A DNA stretch of 64,000 bases from contig NZ_BMXT01000004.1 of the NCBI RefSeq assembly GCF_014651895.1, positions 62,001-126,000 on the forward strand. Direction: 5' to 3'. Both the position numbers and the translations under genes were made by a program. This document shows, piece after piece, positions 7,511-17,404 of the stretch. The notes below the pieces were generated by a model. It did no database searches, had not been told where the DNA came from, and saw nothing but the letters and a program-made list of their open reading frames with translations. The stretch comes from Rhodanobacter panaciterrae. GTDB lineage: Bacteria > Pseudomonadota > Gammaproteobacteria > Xanthomonadales > Rhodanobacteraceae. How positions within the stretch are numbered: position 1 is the stretch's first letter; each line of letters begins with the position of its first letter.

Positions 7511-10402
7511 TCAGGGGCGCGCCTTCGGCAACGCGCTGAAGAACGCCTCTGCCTCCCGCACCGGCAGCGCAGGGCCGAGATGATTGCCCTGCAGTTCGTC
7601 ACAGCCCATCTCTGCCAGAAAATCTGTCTGCGCCTGCGTCTCCACGCCCTCGGCGGCCACCGTCATGTGCAGTTGATGGCCGAGCGTGATGATGGCCTGG
7701 GCGATCGCGGCGTCATCGGCGTCCGTCGGCAGACCACGCACAAAACTCTGGTCGATCTTCAGCTTGTCGATGGGAAACTGCTTAAGGTAGGCCAGGCTGG
7801 AATAGCCGGTACCGAAGTCGTCCAATGACAGCAGGGTACCGAGTGCCTTGAGCCCGGTCAGGGTGCGACGAATCCACTCGACGTTTTCCATCAACGAGCT
7901 CTCGGTCATTTCGATGTCCAGCATTGCCGGCGGCACGGCTTGCCGCTGCAATGCCGCAGCCACCGTATCGACCAGGCCTGGACGCAAAAGCTGTTGCGCC
8001 GAGACGTTCACTGCCACGCAGAAATCGCGATGGCCGCGATCCAGCCATGTGCGCACCTGTCTGCACGCGGTATCAAGCACCCATTCACCGATCTCGGGCA
8101 TCAATCCAAGCGCCTCGGCCACAGGTATGAAGCGGCCTGGCGATACCAGACCGAGTTCATGACTGTTCCAGCGCAGCAGCGCCTCGAACCCGGTCAAGGC
8201 GTGATCGTGCGCCCGATGCTGTGGTTGGTAGTAAAGCTCCAGCTCGTTGTCGCGAATCGCATCGCGCAGATGAGTGCCCAGCACCAGCCGCTCTTCGAGT
8301 GCGCGCATCTGCTCGATGGAAAATTCGGAAACGCGGTCGCGGCCATCGCGCTTGGCTCGGGTCATCGCGGCCTCGGCACTGCGCAGCAGACTCTTCGGCG
8401 TATCGCCATGATCGGGCGAGTGGCTGATGCCGACACTGGCGGTCAGCAGCAGCCGGTAGTCGTCACCCTCGATGGGCTCGGCCACCGCTGCACGCAATCG
8501 TTCGGCCAGTTCAAGCACGCTTTGCCGAGACATGCCGCGAATCGCGACGACGAATTTGTCGCCGGCAAAACGCGCGACCTGGCCCTGCCGTCCCAGCGCC
8601 GCCTGCAACCGGCTGGCCAGCCGTTTCAGCACGTCATCGCCGGTCGCGTGCCCCACGGATTCATTGACCACCTGGAAACGATCCGGCCCGACAATCATTA
8701 CCCAGACTGACGCCGCCCTATCCTGCAGCATCGCAGCGAGGACCTGCTCGATCACCAGGTGATGAGGCAGTCCGGTGACCGCGTCGTGGCTGGAGGCGTA
8801 GGCCAGCTCCGCCTCGGCGCGACGACGTTCGGTGATGTCGCGCGCCACGGCATAGAGCATGCCGTCCGGCGCGGCAAACGACACCCACTCCAACCAGTGC
8901 TCGCTACCATCCTTGTAGACGCAGCGATTGACGAACTCATGGACCTGCGGCCCCGACCCGCTCAACGTCAGCATCGGGTCCGCGCTGTCCGAACCAACTT
9001 CCGGCCGCAGGAATTCCCGGTAGTTCCTCGACATCAGCTCGTCGGCGCTGTAGCCGGTGGCGTGCGACAACGCCGGATTGAACTGGACGATCCGCTCGCT
9101 CTGCGGATCGAGAATGCAGAAGATCTCCAGCGACATCTCGAAGAAGCGGTTGCGCTCGCGCAGCCGCCCGACCAGCCGGGCGCTCTCGATGGCGATGCCG
9201 GTGATCGGCAACATGCGATCGATGCTCTGCAGTTCCTCCAGGCGTGGCTCGCGCGGCTCGCGGTAATACACGGCAAACGTACCCAGAACCTGGCCGTGGC
9301 TGCCAGGCACAGGTGTCGACCAGCAAGCCCTCAGTCCGTGGGCCAGCGCTGGCGCCTTGTAGTTCTCCCAGTACGGGTGACTGGCGATGTCGGCCACCAC
9401 GACGCGCTCGCCACGCCACGCCGCGGTACCGCATGAGCCGCATGCCTCGCCGACTTCCAGTCCATGAATGGATTGGTTGTAGGTTTCCGGCAGGCTCGGC
9501 GCAGCACCGTGCAATACGTGCCGCCCATCGTCGTCCAGCAGCAGCAACGAGCAGAGCGCACCGGGGTTCAGCACCTCGTGCAGGCGCGCGATGCGCTCCA
9601 GACTTTCAGCCAGTGGCCGGTGTGCGGCGATTCCCACCAGAATCTCGTGCTGGCCGGCCGCCATCTGCTCCGTTCTCTTGCGCTCGGTGATGTCCTGACA
9701 GGCACCCAGCATGCGGACAGCACGACCGGTCTCATCGACATCCACGGCACCACGGCTCAGCAAGCTGCGCTCGGAGCCGTCCGTGCGAACAATGCATTCC
9801 TCGAACTCGAACGGCTGGTGATTGTTGGCCGCCAGCTCGATGACTTGCTGCACCCGTGCGCGATCCAGCGGATGCACCAGGGCGAGATAGGCCTCGAACG
9901 TGGCCGCATACTGCTCCGGTGTCACGCCATAGATGCGGTACAGCTCCGTCGACCAGGTCACCCGATTGCTGGCGATGTCCCACTCCCAACTGCCGAGGTG
10001 TGCCACCTGCTGCGCTTGATCGAGCATCCGCTGCTGCTGTTGCAGCATCTGCTCGGCCTGCTTGCGCTCGGTGATGTCGCGGAAATAAATGGTCAGACCG
10101 TTCAGCGACGGATAGATACGGTTCTCGAACCAGCGGTTGTACGGAGGGTAGAACGCCTCGATCTGGATCATCCGCTGTTCGGCCATCGCCTGCTCGTAGG
10201 CACGCTGGAATGGCTGGTCGACGCCCTCCGGAAATTCCGTCCAGATGTGCCGGCCGATCAGTTCCTCGGCGCGGCGCCCGAAAAATTCGCAGGCTTTCGC
10301 GTTCAGAAAGGTGTAGCGCCACTCACAATCCAATGCCACATAGGCATCGGTGATGCGCTCGAACACCTGATGAAACTCCATCTCTGACGGGGTACGTCCC
10401 AT
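7511..10402 (-). CDS. PAS-PAS-GAF-PAS-GGDEF-EAL protein, likely c-di-GMP phosphodiesterase
   Basis: A 963-residue cytoplasmic signalling protein with no membrane segment. Sensor domains come first: PAS at about 5-110, PAS about 140-240, GAF about 250-400 and PAS about 420-530, each PAS ending in the DITER hinge. The GGDEF domain then carries AGDKF (8552-8566) in place of GGDEF, so cyclase activity is probably lost. The EAL domain keeps its metal and catalytic residues: EALLRW, NVSAQQL, EMTESSL, DDFGTGYSSL, KIDQSF, AEGVET and LQG. The net activity expected is c-di-GMP hydrolysis tuned by the sensors. ATG 10402 is chosen because upstream residues do not look like a domain. Confidence 0.85.
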   Translation of the reverse strand: MGRTPSEMEFHQVFERITDAYVALDCEWRYTFLNAKACEFFGRRAEELIGRHIWTEFPEGVDQPFQRAYEQAMAEQRMIQIEAFYPPYNRWFENRIYPSLNGLTIYFRDITERKQAEQMLQQQQRMLDQAQQVAHLGSWEWDIASNRVTWSTELYRIYGVTPEQYAATFEAYLALVHPLDRARVQQVIELAANNHQPFEFEECIVRTDGSERSLLSRGAVDVDETGRAVRMLGACQDITERKRTEQMAAGQHEILVGIAAHRPLAESLERIARLHEVLNPGALCSLLLLDDDGRHVLHGAAPSLPETYNQSIHGLEVGEACGSCGTAAWRGERVVVADIASHPYWENYKAPALAHGLRACWSTPVPGSHGQVLGTFAVYYREPREPRLEELQSIDRMLPITGIAIESARLVGRLRERNRFFEMSLEIFCILDPQSERIVQFNPALSHATGYSADELMSRNYREFLRPEVGSDSADPMLTLSGSGPQVHEFVNRCVYKDGSEHWLEWVSFAAPDGMLYAVARDITERRRAEAELAYASSHDAVTGLPHHLVIEQVLAAMLQDRAASVWVMIVGPDRFQVVNESVGHATGDDVLKRLASRLQAALGRQGQVARFAGDKFVVAIRGMSRQSVLELAERLRAAVAEPIEGDDYRLLLTASVGISHSPDHGDTPKSLLRSAEAAMTRAKRDGRDRVSEFSIEQMRALEERLVLGTHLRDAIRDNELELYYQPQHRAHDHALTGFEALLRWNSHELGLVSPGRFIPVAEALGLMPEIGEWVLDTACRQVRTWLDRGHRDFCVAVNVSAQQLLRPGLVDTVAAALQRQAVPPAMLDIEMTESSLMENVEWIRRTLTGLKALGTLLSLDDFGTGYSSLAYLKQFPIDKLKIDQSFVRGLPTDADDAAIAQAIITLGHQLHMTVAAEGVETQAQTDFLAEMGCDELQGNHLGPALPVREAEAFFSALPKARP

Positions 10403-10514
10403 GGCGTGCTCGTTCCTGTCATTTGGGAATGCGCGGTGCAGGGTAAGTGATCGCGCAGGCGCGCCACAATGGCGGCTTGCCGATGGCACTACCAGGCCGC
10501 GTCAACCCCGCAGC

Positions 10515-11537
10515 TCAGCGCAGGCTCGACCGCCGCACCATCAGCTTCACCGGCAACACCTCGCTGTCAGCCGGCTCGCCGCGGATCAAGGCGAGCAGGC
10601 TGTCGACGAGCACTTCACCGGCCTGCTTGGTGTCCTGCAATACGGTGGTCAGCGGCGGGTTGACGAAGCTGGCCATGGCAATGTCGTCGAAGCCGGCCAG
10701 CGCCACATCCTGCGGCACGCGCAGGCCGTGATCGCTGAGCGCACGCATGGCGCCGATCGCGATCAGGTCGCTGGCGGCGAATACCGCATCGAAACCGGCC
10801 TCGCGGGTGATCAGGTTGCGCATCGCTTCATAGCCGGAGCGTTCGGTGCTCTCGGCATTTTCCTGCAGCGCCGGGTCGACCTCCACACCAGCCTGCTGCA
10901 GGGCATCGGCATAGCCGCGATAGCGTCCGAAGAATTCCGGGTAGTGGCTGGAGGCGTCGCCGAGGAAGGCGATGCGGCGGCAGCCGCGCTCCAGAAGGTG
11001 TTCGGCCACAACCTGGCCGCCGCGGAAGTTGTCGCTGCCGATCGAGACGCCCGGCTGGTCCGGCAACACCGCGCCCCAGCGCACGAAACGGGTGCCCTGG
11101 GCGACCAGTTTTTCCAGCTTGTCGGTATAAGCCAGATAGTCGCCGTAGCCGAGCAGGATCAGGCCATCGGCTTTCTTGCTGTCGGCAAAATCGGCGTGCC
11201 AGTCGCGCGAGAACTGCTGGAACGAGATCAGCAGGTCGTAGCCCTGCAGCGCGCAGGCACGGGTGATCGAGCCGAGCATCGACAGGAAGAACGGGTTGAT
11301 GTGCGACTCGTCGGCGGTGGGGTCTTCGAAGAACAGCAGCGCCAGCGTGCCGGTATGCATCCGACGCAGGTTGGAGGCGTTCTTGTCGAGTTTGTAGTTG
11401 AGCTGTTCGGCCGCGGCCTCGATGCGCCGGCGGGTTTCCTCATTGACCAGCGGACTGCCACGCAGCGCACGCGACACGGTGGCCTGGGAAACCCCGGCCA
11501 AGTGGGCGATGTCGATCGAGGTGGACTTTCCCTTCAT
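10515..11537 (-). CDS. LacI-family transcriptional repressor
   Basis: A 340-residue regulator. The N-terminus holds the LacI helix-turn-helix (IDIAHLAGVSQATVSRALRG) and hinge, followed by a periplasmic-binding-protein-like sugar domain with NFRGGQVVAEHL, DAVFAASDLIAIGAM and VALAGFDDIAMA. ATG 11537 is preferred to the codon 27 bp upstream because it gives the normal family length. It lies downstream of, and in the same direction as, the sugar porter gene. Two copies of TGAATACGTATGCA, upstream of that porter and of the glucan operon, are the likely operators. The inducer is presumably a sugar brought in by those transporters. Confidence 0.88.
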   Translation of the reverse strand: MKGKSTSIDIAHLAGVSQATVSRALRGSPLVNEETRRRIEAAAEQLNYKLDKNASNLRRMHTGTLALLFFEDPTADESHINPFFLSMLGSITRACALQGYDLLISFQQFSRDWHADFADSKKADGLILLGYGDYLAYTDKLEKLVAQGTRFVRWGAVLPDQPGVSIGSDNFRGGQVVAEHLLERGCRRIAFLGDASSHYPEFFGRYRGYADALQQAGVEVDPALQENAESTERSGYEAMRNLITREAGFDAVFAASDLIAIGAMRALSDHGLRVPQDVALAGFDDIAMASFVNPPLTTVLQDTKQAGEVLVDSLLALIRGEPADSEVLPVKLMVRRSSLR

Positions 11538-11696
11538 CTGCAGCCTGATCCGGAATCCGCCCAACCGACCGTGAAGCGCCGTGGGCTGATCCGAATCCTA
11601 GCTGCTTTGCGCGCAGCCTGCCGCCCACCGCTCCGGTGGCAGCCACAAGCCGGCTGCGGAGACCGCCGACCGTCTGACGATCTGGCTTTGAAGCCC

Positions 11697-13118
11697 TCAG
11701 GCTTGCATGTCCTCCAGCTCGATCCCCTTGGTCTCACGCACCGCGTACAGCACGAACAGCAGCGACAGCAGCGCAAAGCCGGCGTACAGCCCGTAGGCGA
11801 AGGTAAGCCCGATCTCGGCCAGCGCCGGGAAGCTGCTGGTGATCGCGAAGTTCGCCAGCCACTGCGCCGCCGCGGCCACCGCCAGCGCGGTGGCGCGGAT
11901 CCGGTTCGGGAACATCTCGCCCAGCAGCACCCACACCACCGGACCCCAGCTCACCCCGAAAAACACCACATAGGCATTCGCGGCAATCAGCGCGACGATG
12001 CCGGTGGCACCGGGCAGGCTGAGCGTGGCACCGCTGCCCGTCGCCTGCGAGAAGCACCACGCCATCAACCCCAGGGTGATCGCCATGCCGGCCGAACCGA
12101 TCACCAGCAAGGGCTTGCGGCCGATCCGGTCGACCAGGGCGATCGCCACCAGCGTCACCAGCACGTTGACGATCGAGGTAGCCACCGTGATCGTGAACGA
12201 GTCGGCCTCGCTGAAGCCGACCGAATGCCACAGGGTCGACGAGTAATAGAAGATCACGTTGATGCCGACGAACTGCTGGAACACCGACAGCAGGATGCCG
12301 ATCCACACCACCGGCAACAGGCCGGCAGCCTTGCCGAGCAGATCGCTGAGGCGCGGCTGATGCTCGGAACGCAGGCTGTCCTCGATGTCGTGCAGTTTGC
12401 TGTCCAGCGCGGCTTCGTCGTGCAGGTTCAGCACACTGCGCAGCACCACCTTGGCTTCGGCCAGACGGCCCTTGGCCACCAGATAGCGCGGTGACTCCGG
12501 CACGCCCAGCACCAGGGTGCCGTAGACCAGCGCGGGCAGCACCGCCGCCAGGAACATCCAGCGCCACGCGGCCAGCCCCAGCCACGACGGCAGCGACGAA
12601 CCGCCGGCCGCACCGGCCAGCCACGCATCACTGAGCAGCGCGGCGAAGATGCCAAGCACGATCGCCAGCTGCTGCATCGAGCCGAGTCGGCCACGAATGT
12701 ATGCGGGCGACACTTCGGCGATATAGGTCGGTGCGATCACCGAGGCCACGCCGACGCCGATGCCGCCGACCAGTCGCCACAGAATCAGTTGCCACACGGC
12801 ACCGGCCAGTCCCGAGCCCAGCGCACTGGCGACCAGCAGCACCGCGGCCACCTGCATGGTGCGCACGCGACCCCAGCGGTTGGCCAGCATGCCGGCATAC
12901 CAGGCGCCCAGCGCCGAACCGAGCAAGGCGCACGACACCGCGAAACCGGTCTGTGTGGCATCCAGCGTAAAGGCGCCACGGATCGCATCGACTGCGCCGT
13001 TGATCACCGCCGTATCGAAACCGAACAGGAAGCCACCCAGCGCCGCTGCGGCCGAGATCAACACCACCCGCGTGGTGGCATGCTGGTCCGATCCATCTGT
13101 CGCGTGCACTGTGCTCAT
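11697..13118 (-). CDS. MFS sugar porter (XylE/GlcP-like)
   Basis: A 473-residue membrane protein with twelve predicted helices. It has the sugar-porter signatures GGFLFGFDTAVINGA near the N-terminus, the GVPESPRYLVAKG motif at the central loop, and QQFVGINVIFYYSS in helix 7, so it is probably a monosaccharide:proton symporter. The N-terminus carries an unusual polar leader of about 18 residues. The operator-like palindrome at 13183-13206 lies 65 bp upstream. Glucose or xylose is plausible given the nearby amylase and xylosidase, but the substrate cannot be read from sequence. Confidence 0.88.
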   Translation of the reverse strand: MSTVHATDGSDQHATTRVVLISAAAALGGFLFGFDTAVINGAVDAIRGAFTLDATQTGFAVSCALLGSALGAWYAGMLANRWGRVRTMQVAAVLLVASALGSGLAGAVWQLILWRLVGGIGVGVASVIAPTYIAEVSPAYIRGRLGSMQQLAIVLGIFAALLSDAWLAGAAGGSSLPSWLGLAAWRWMFLAAVLPALVYGTLVLGVPESPRYLVAKGRLAEAKVVLRSVLNLHDEAALDSKLHDIEDSLRSEHQPRLSDLLGKAAGLLPVVWIGILLSVFQQFVGINVIFYYSSTLWHSVGFSEADSFTITVATSIVNVLVTLVAIALVDRIGRKPLLVIGSAGMAITLGLMAWCFSQATGSGATLSLPGATGIVALIAANAYVVFFGVSWGPVVWVLLGEMFPNRIRATALAVAAAAQWLANFAITSSFPALAEIGLTFAYGLYAGFALLSLLFVLYAVRETKGIELEDMQA

Positions 13119-13182
13119 CGCGTCTCCCCAACGTCATGGCATAAAGATGTACGCCGAGTCTGCACTGCGGCCTTGGCCATGT

Positions 13183-13206
13183 CCGGCTGAATACGTATGC
13201 AGCCGG
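13183..13206. promoter_or_regulatory. 24-bp palindromic operator upstream of the sugar porter
   Basis: The two 12-base arms (CCGGCTGAATAC and GTATGCAGCCGG) pair at 11 of 12 positions about a central CG. The core 14-mer TGAATACGTATGCA is identical to that at 743-756. It lies 65 bp upstream of the porter start and in the gap behind the KefB-type antiporter. This is the better of the two sites and most likely binds the LacI-family repressor encoded just downstream. Confidence 0.7.
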
Positions 13207-13221
13207 ATGGGACGGCGTGGA

Positions 13222-14937
13222 TCAGGCCGCGTCCGGCGTGACCGTCTGACCGGCCTGCCCCGCACGCAGATGTTCGAGCATGCCGCGCGCCAGTTCGGAC
13301 TGTGCCAGTACCACCAGGTCGGCACCCTGCTGCTGCAGGTGCGCCTCGCTGGCCGCGGAGTCGGCGCGCGCGATGATCTGCAACCGCGGATTGGCCAGCC
13401 GCGCCACTCGCACCACCTCGCCGCTCTCGAACGCATCGGGCACGGTCACCACCAAAGCGCGCGCGTGGGCGAGATTGGCCGCTTCCAGCACATCGTCCCG
13501 CGCCGCGTTGCCGACGATCGTCGCGATGCCGTGCTGATGCAGCATCGCGACACGCTCCTTTTCCTCTTCCAGTACAAGCACCGCCTGACCCTGATCGTGC
13601 AACGCCTCGCCGATCAGCCGCCCCACACGACCGTAGCCGGCCACCACCACATGTGCGCTCAGCGTGCTGGTGATCAAAATTTCGGGGGGCGTTGCGATGA
13701 TCGTGGCGGCGTCATGACCACGTTGCCGTGCCTCGCGCGCATCCAGCCATGGCTTCGCGCGATCGAGCAGCTTGAACAGCAGCGGATTGAGCAGGATCGA
13801 CAGGATCGCGGCGGCCAGCAGCACGTCCTGCGCCTCTTTCGAGACCAGGTTCTGCACCACGCCCACGCCGATCAGGATGAACGAGAATTCGCCGATCTGC
13901 GCCAGGCTGGTGGCGATCGTCAGCGCGGTGCGCAACGGACGTCCGGACACCAGCACGATGCCGAACGCGGCCAACGACTTGCCGAGCACCACGATCAGCA
14001 GCGCCGCCAGCACCACCCATGGCTGGGTCAGCACCACCTGATAGTTGAACAACATGCCGATCGAGACGAAGAACAGCACCGCGAACGCATCGCGCAGCGG
14101 CAACGTTTCCTCGGTGGCGCGCTGAGCCAGCTTCGACTCGCCCATCATCATGCCGGCGAAGAACGCACCCAGTTCGAACGACACCCCGAACAGACCGGCC
14201 GCCCCAAACGCCACACCCAGCGCGATCGCCAGCACGGCCAGACGAAACAGTTCGCGCGAACCGGTATATGCGACGACCTTGAGAATCCACGGGATCAGCC
14301 GCTTGCCGACCACCAGCATCAGCGCCACGAACAGCGCCACCTTGCCGATAGTGAACGCGACCGTGCCGGCGATCGCGCCGAACGACAACGCGGCGCCACC
14401 TTGCGTGCCACTACCCAGCGCCAGCCCGATCGCCGGCAGCAGCACCAGCGCCAACACCATCGCCAGGTCCTCGACGATCAGCCAGCCGACCGCGATGCGG
14501 CCGCGTTCGGTTTCCATCAGGCGGTGCTCTTCCATCGCCCGCAACAGCACCACCGTGCTGGCCACCGACAGCGCCAGACCGAACACAAAGCCCTGCGCAA
14601 ACGGCCAGCCCAGCGCCCAGCCCAGCAGCATGCCGAGCACGGTGGCGACCGCCATCTGGCCGAGCGCGCCGGGGATCGCGATGTTCTTGACCGACAGCAG
14701 ATCCTTCAACGAAAAGTGCAGGCCGACACCGAACATCAGCAGCACCACGCCCACCTCGGCCAGCTGATGCGCCAGATGCCCGTCGGCGACGTAGCCCGGC
14801 GTGAACGGCCCGACCACCACACCGGCCATCAGATAACCGGCCAGTGGCGGCAGCCTCAGTTTGTGCGCCAGCGCAGCAAACACGAAGGCCAGCACGATGC
14901 CGCTGACGAGGGTGGCGATGAGTGGGGCGTCGTGCAT
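13222..14937 (-). CDS. ybaL: KefB/YbaL-type cation:proton antiporter with TrkA-N domain
   Basis: A 571-residue protein closely resembling E. coli YbaL: LPPLAGYLMAGVVVGPFTPG, VVLLMFGVGLHFSLKDLL and VASTVVLLRAMEEH are all family hallmarks. About the first 380 residues form the membrane antiporter. The remainder is a cytoplasmic nucleotide-binding TrkA-N domain (HVVVAGYGRVGRLIGEAL). ATG 14937 aligns with the usual YbaL start and is preceded by AGGAT. It probably exchanges potassium or other cations for protons. It is a single gene with no regulatory partner nearby. Confidence 0.87.
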   Translation of the reverse strand: MHDAPLIATLVSGIVLAFVFAALAHKLRLPPLAGYLMAGVVVGPFTPGYVADGHLAHQLAEVGVVLLMFGVGLHFSLKDLLSVKNIAIPGALGQMAVATVLGMLLGWALGWPFAQGFVFGLALSVASTVVLLRAMEEHRLMETERGRIAVGWLIVEDLAMVLALVLLPAIGLALGSGTQGGAALSFGAIAGTVAFTIGKVALFVALMLVVGKRLIPWILKVVAYTGSRELFRLAVLAIALGVAFGAAGLFGVSFELGAFFAGMMMGESKLAQRATEETLPLRDAFAVLFFVSIGMLFNYQVVLTQPWVVLAALLIVVLGKSLAAFGIVLVSGRPLRTALTIATSLAQIGEFSFILIGVGVVQNLVSKEAQDVLLAAAILSILLNPLLFKLLDRAKPWLDAREARQRGHDAATIIATPPEILITSTLSAHVVVAGYGRVGRLIGEALHDQGQAVLVLEEEKERVAMLHQHGIATIVGNAARDDVLEAANLAHARALVVTVPDAFESGEVVRVARLANPRLQIIARADSAASEAHLQQQGADLVVLAQSELARGMLEHLRAGQAGQTVTPDAA

Positions 14938-15103
14938 GCGCGATCCTTTCAGTGCAACGATGGAAACCGCACGACGTGACAGCCGCGCGACATGCAGAGG
15001 TGTGCGCCGCCGTCGTCCGACGCTGGCCTGCACGTGCAAGATCCTTCAGTTGTAAGGGCGATCCATGGCCAGCGCAAGCGCCACGGGAACTTTGAACAGG
15101 CGC

Positions 15104-16918
15104 TTATTCCTGCGCGTTGATGACTGCCAGAAAATCGCGGCCGTAACGCTTCAGCTTGGCCTCGCCGACACCGCTGATGGTGGCCAGCTCGTCCTCGTTC
15201 GCCGGCAGCGCACGCAGCATCGCCAGCAAGGTGGCGTCGTGGAACACCACGTACGGCGGCACGCCCTGCTGCTTGGCCAGCTGCGTGCGCAGCGCGCGCA
15301 GTTCGTCCCACATCGACTGCTCGTAGGCTTCGATGCCGAGGCTGCCGCCGGTCACCAATTTACTGTCGCGGCGGCGCCGGCTGCCACGCTCTGGCCGCGC
15401 ATCCTCGCGCAGCTTCACCGGCTTGCCGCCGCTGAGCACGGCGCGACTGGCGGCGGTCAGCCGCAGCGTGCCGTAGCCTTCGACATCCGCTTCGAGCAGG
15501 CCGGCAGCGAGCAATTGGCGAAACACCGAGCGCCACTGCTTCTCGTCCATCTCGGCACCGATGCCGAACGTGCTGAGACGATGATGGTCGAGGCTGAGCA
15601 CACGCTCGGTTTCCTCGCCGCGCAACACGTCGATCACGTGGCCGGAGCCGAAACGCTGGCCGGTGCGATACACCGCCGACAGCGCCTTCTGCGCCGGCAC
15701 GGTGGCGTCCCACGTCTTCGGTGGAGCGATGCAGTTGTCGCAATGGCCGCAGGGGCCGGGATAGGTCTCACCGAACGTGCCGAGCAGCAGCTGGCGACGG
15801 CAATCGGTGGCCTCGGCATAGGCCAGCAGCGACTCCAGCTTCTGCCGCTCGACCCGCTTGCGCTCGTCGGCAGACTCCGACTGCGCGATCATCTGACTCA
15901 TCGTCACCACGTCGGACAGGCCGTAGATCATCCACGCCTCAGCCGGCAGGCTGTCGCGGCCGGCGCGACCGGTTTCCTGGTAGTAGCCCTCGATGCTGCG
16001 CGGCAGGTCCAGGTGCGCCACGAAGCGCACGTCGGGCTTGTCGATGCCCATGCCGAACGCGACCGTGGCGACCATCACCACGCCGTCCTCACGCAGGAAA
16101 CGCTTCTGGTTTTTCGCGCGCGTCGGCGCGTCGAGGCCGGCGTGATACGGCAACGCCTCGACACCCATTTCAGCCAGCCATTCGGCGGTGTCGCCCACCT
16201 TCTTGCGACTGAGGCAGTACACGATGCCGGACTCGCCCTGATGTCCCTGCAGGAATTCGGTGAGCTGACGCTTCGCGTTGTGGCGCAGGCCGACCCGGTA
16301 GCCGATGTTCGGTCGGTCGAAACTCGACACGAACTGGCGCGCGTCCTGCAACGACAGACGCTCGACGATCTCCTCGCGCGTGCGCGGGTCGGCGGTGGCG
16401 GTGAGCGCGATCCGCGGCACCGCGGGGAAGCGCTGATGCAAGATCGCCAGCTCGCGGTATTCCGGACGGAAATCGTGACCCCACTGCGATACGCAATGCG
16501 CTTCGTCGATCGCGAACAATGCCACTTCGGTGCGCTCGAGCTGACCGAGGAAGCGCTGGGTCAGCAACCGCTCCGGCGCCACGTAGAGCAGGTTCAGTTC
16601 GCCGGCCAGCAACTGCCGCTCGACCTCGCGCTGTTCGTCCGCACCGAGACTGGAGTTGAGATACGCGGCGGCCACGCCGGCCTCGCGCAGCGCGTCGACC
16701 TGGTCCTGCATCAGCGCGATCAGCGGCGACACCACGATGCCGGTGCCCTGGCGCAGCAGCGCGGGGATCTGATAGCACAAGGATTTGCCGCCGCCCGTCG
16801 GCATCAGCACCAGCGCGTCACCACCTTCGCTCAGATGCTCGACGACGGCCTGTTGCTGGCCGCGGAAACTGGAATAACCGAAAACGCTTTGGAGCAGGTC
16901 GAGGGCAGAGGCATTCAT
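15104..16918 (-). CDS. recQ: ATP-dependent DNA helicase RecQ
   Basis: A 604-residue protein, close to the usual 609 of E. coli. ATG 16918 gives [20 protein letters not shown], the normal RecQ beginning. Helicase motifs are clear: [18 protein letters not shown] (motif I), [20 protein letters not shown] (DEAH with the RecQ aromatic loop), and [20 protein letters not shown] (motif VI). The zinc-binding RQC region has CRRQLLL, then CGHCDNC. The HRDC domain closes the protein ([17 protein letters not shown]). It acts in recombinational repair and in processing stalled forks. The alkyltransferase-like gene begins about 400 bp upstream, in the same direction. Confidence 0.96.
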   Translation of the reverse strand: MNASALDLLQSVFGYSSFRGQQQAVVEHLSEGGDALVLMPTGGGKSLCYQIPALLRQGTGIVVSPLIALMQDQVDALREAGVAAAYLNSSLGADEQREVERQLLAGELNLLYVAPERLLTQRFLGQLERTEVALFAIDEAHCVSQWGHDFRPEYRELAILHQRFPAVPRIALTATADPRTREEIVERLSLQDARQFVSSFDRPNIGYRVGLRHNAKRQLTEFLQGHQGESGIVYCLSRKKVGDTAEWLAEMGVEALPYHAGLDAPTRAKNQKRFLREDGVVMVATVAFGMGIDKPDVRFVAHLDLPRSIEGYYQETGRAGRDSLPAEAWMIYGLSDVVTMSQMIAQSESADERKRVERQKLESLLAYAEATDCRRQLLLGTFGETYPGPCGHCDNCIAPPKTWDATVPAQKALSAVYRTGQRFGSGHVIDVLRGEETERVLSLDHHRLSTFGIGAEMDEKQWRSVFRQLLAAGLLEADVEGYGTLRLTAASRAVLSGGKPVKLREDARPERGSRRRRDSKLVTGGSLGIEAYEQSMWDELRALRTQLAKQQGVPPYVVFHDATLLAMLRALPANEDELATISGVGEAKLKRYGRDFLAVINAQE

Positions 16919-16992
16919 CGGCCACATGCTACCAAACCGGGCCAGCCGACCCGACGGCAAAGCCTGTGGCGTATCGTCAGAGCCGCCGCCAT

Positions 16993-17334
16993 TCAGGCGT
17001 CCGGCATGCCCCACAAAGCGTGGTCGAGATCACCGTCCAGGCCGAATCGCGACAGTGGCACGCGGCCATTCTTCACCTCGACGCCTTCGGCCCGCAGCAG
17101 CCGGGATTGCTCGCGAAAACCACAACTGCCCGGCGGCATCGCGATGTGGCCGCTGGAACGCAGCACGCGATACCACGGCAGTTCCATGCCATCGGGCACT
17201 TCGCCGAGCAGCCGGCCGACCAGTCGCGCCCGTCCCGGCAGGCCCGCGCGGGCGGCAATGGCGCCATAACTGGCCACGCGACCGGGCGGAATCGCGGCGA
17301 TGGCAACGTAAATACGGGTGGCGGGATCGTTCAT
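16993..17334 (-). CDS. Alkyltransferase-like protein (ATL) with Trp in place of the catalytic Cys
   Basis: A 113-residue single-domain relative of O6-methylguanine methyltransferase. The DNA-binding helix-turn-helix and arginine finger are recognisable ([20 protein letters not shown]). The active-site PCHRV of the true enzyme is replaced by PWYRV with Trp54, the defining feature of ATL proteins such as E. coli YbaZ. Such proteins bind O6-alkylguanine lesions and hand them to nucleotide excision repair without removing the alkyl group. ATG 17334 is chosen because upstream codons add no family sequence. It lies 74 bp before recQ and may be cotranscribed with it. Confidence 0.87.
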   Translation of the reverse strand: MNDPATRIYVAIAAIPPGRVASYGAIAARAGLPGRARLVGRLLGEVPDGMELPWYRVLRSSGHIAMPPGSCGFREQSRLLRAEGVEVKNGRVPLSRFGLDGDLDHALWGMPDA

Positions 17335-17404
17335 GGCAGGCGCGACTTGGACACGGAGTCGTGTCAGAGTAGCAGTGCTTTTCGCCAGCCAAGGAAGTCG
17401 CACC

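Noticed and set aside
12760..14979. 739-codon open frame on the plus strand across the sugar porter and antiporter genes
   Set aside because: Low-complexity His/Gln/Arg-rich translation, antisense to two clear membrane proteins; no start signals or family.
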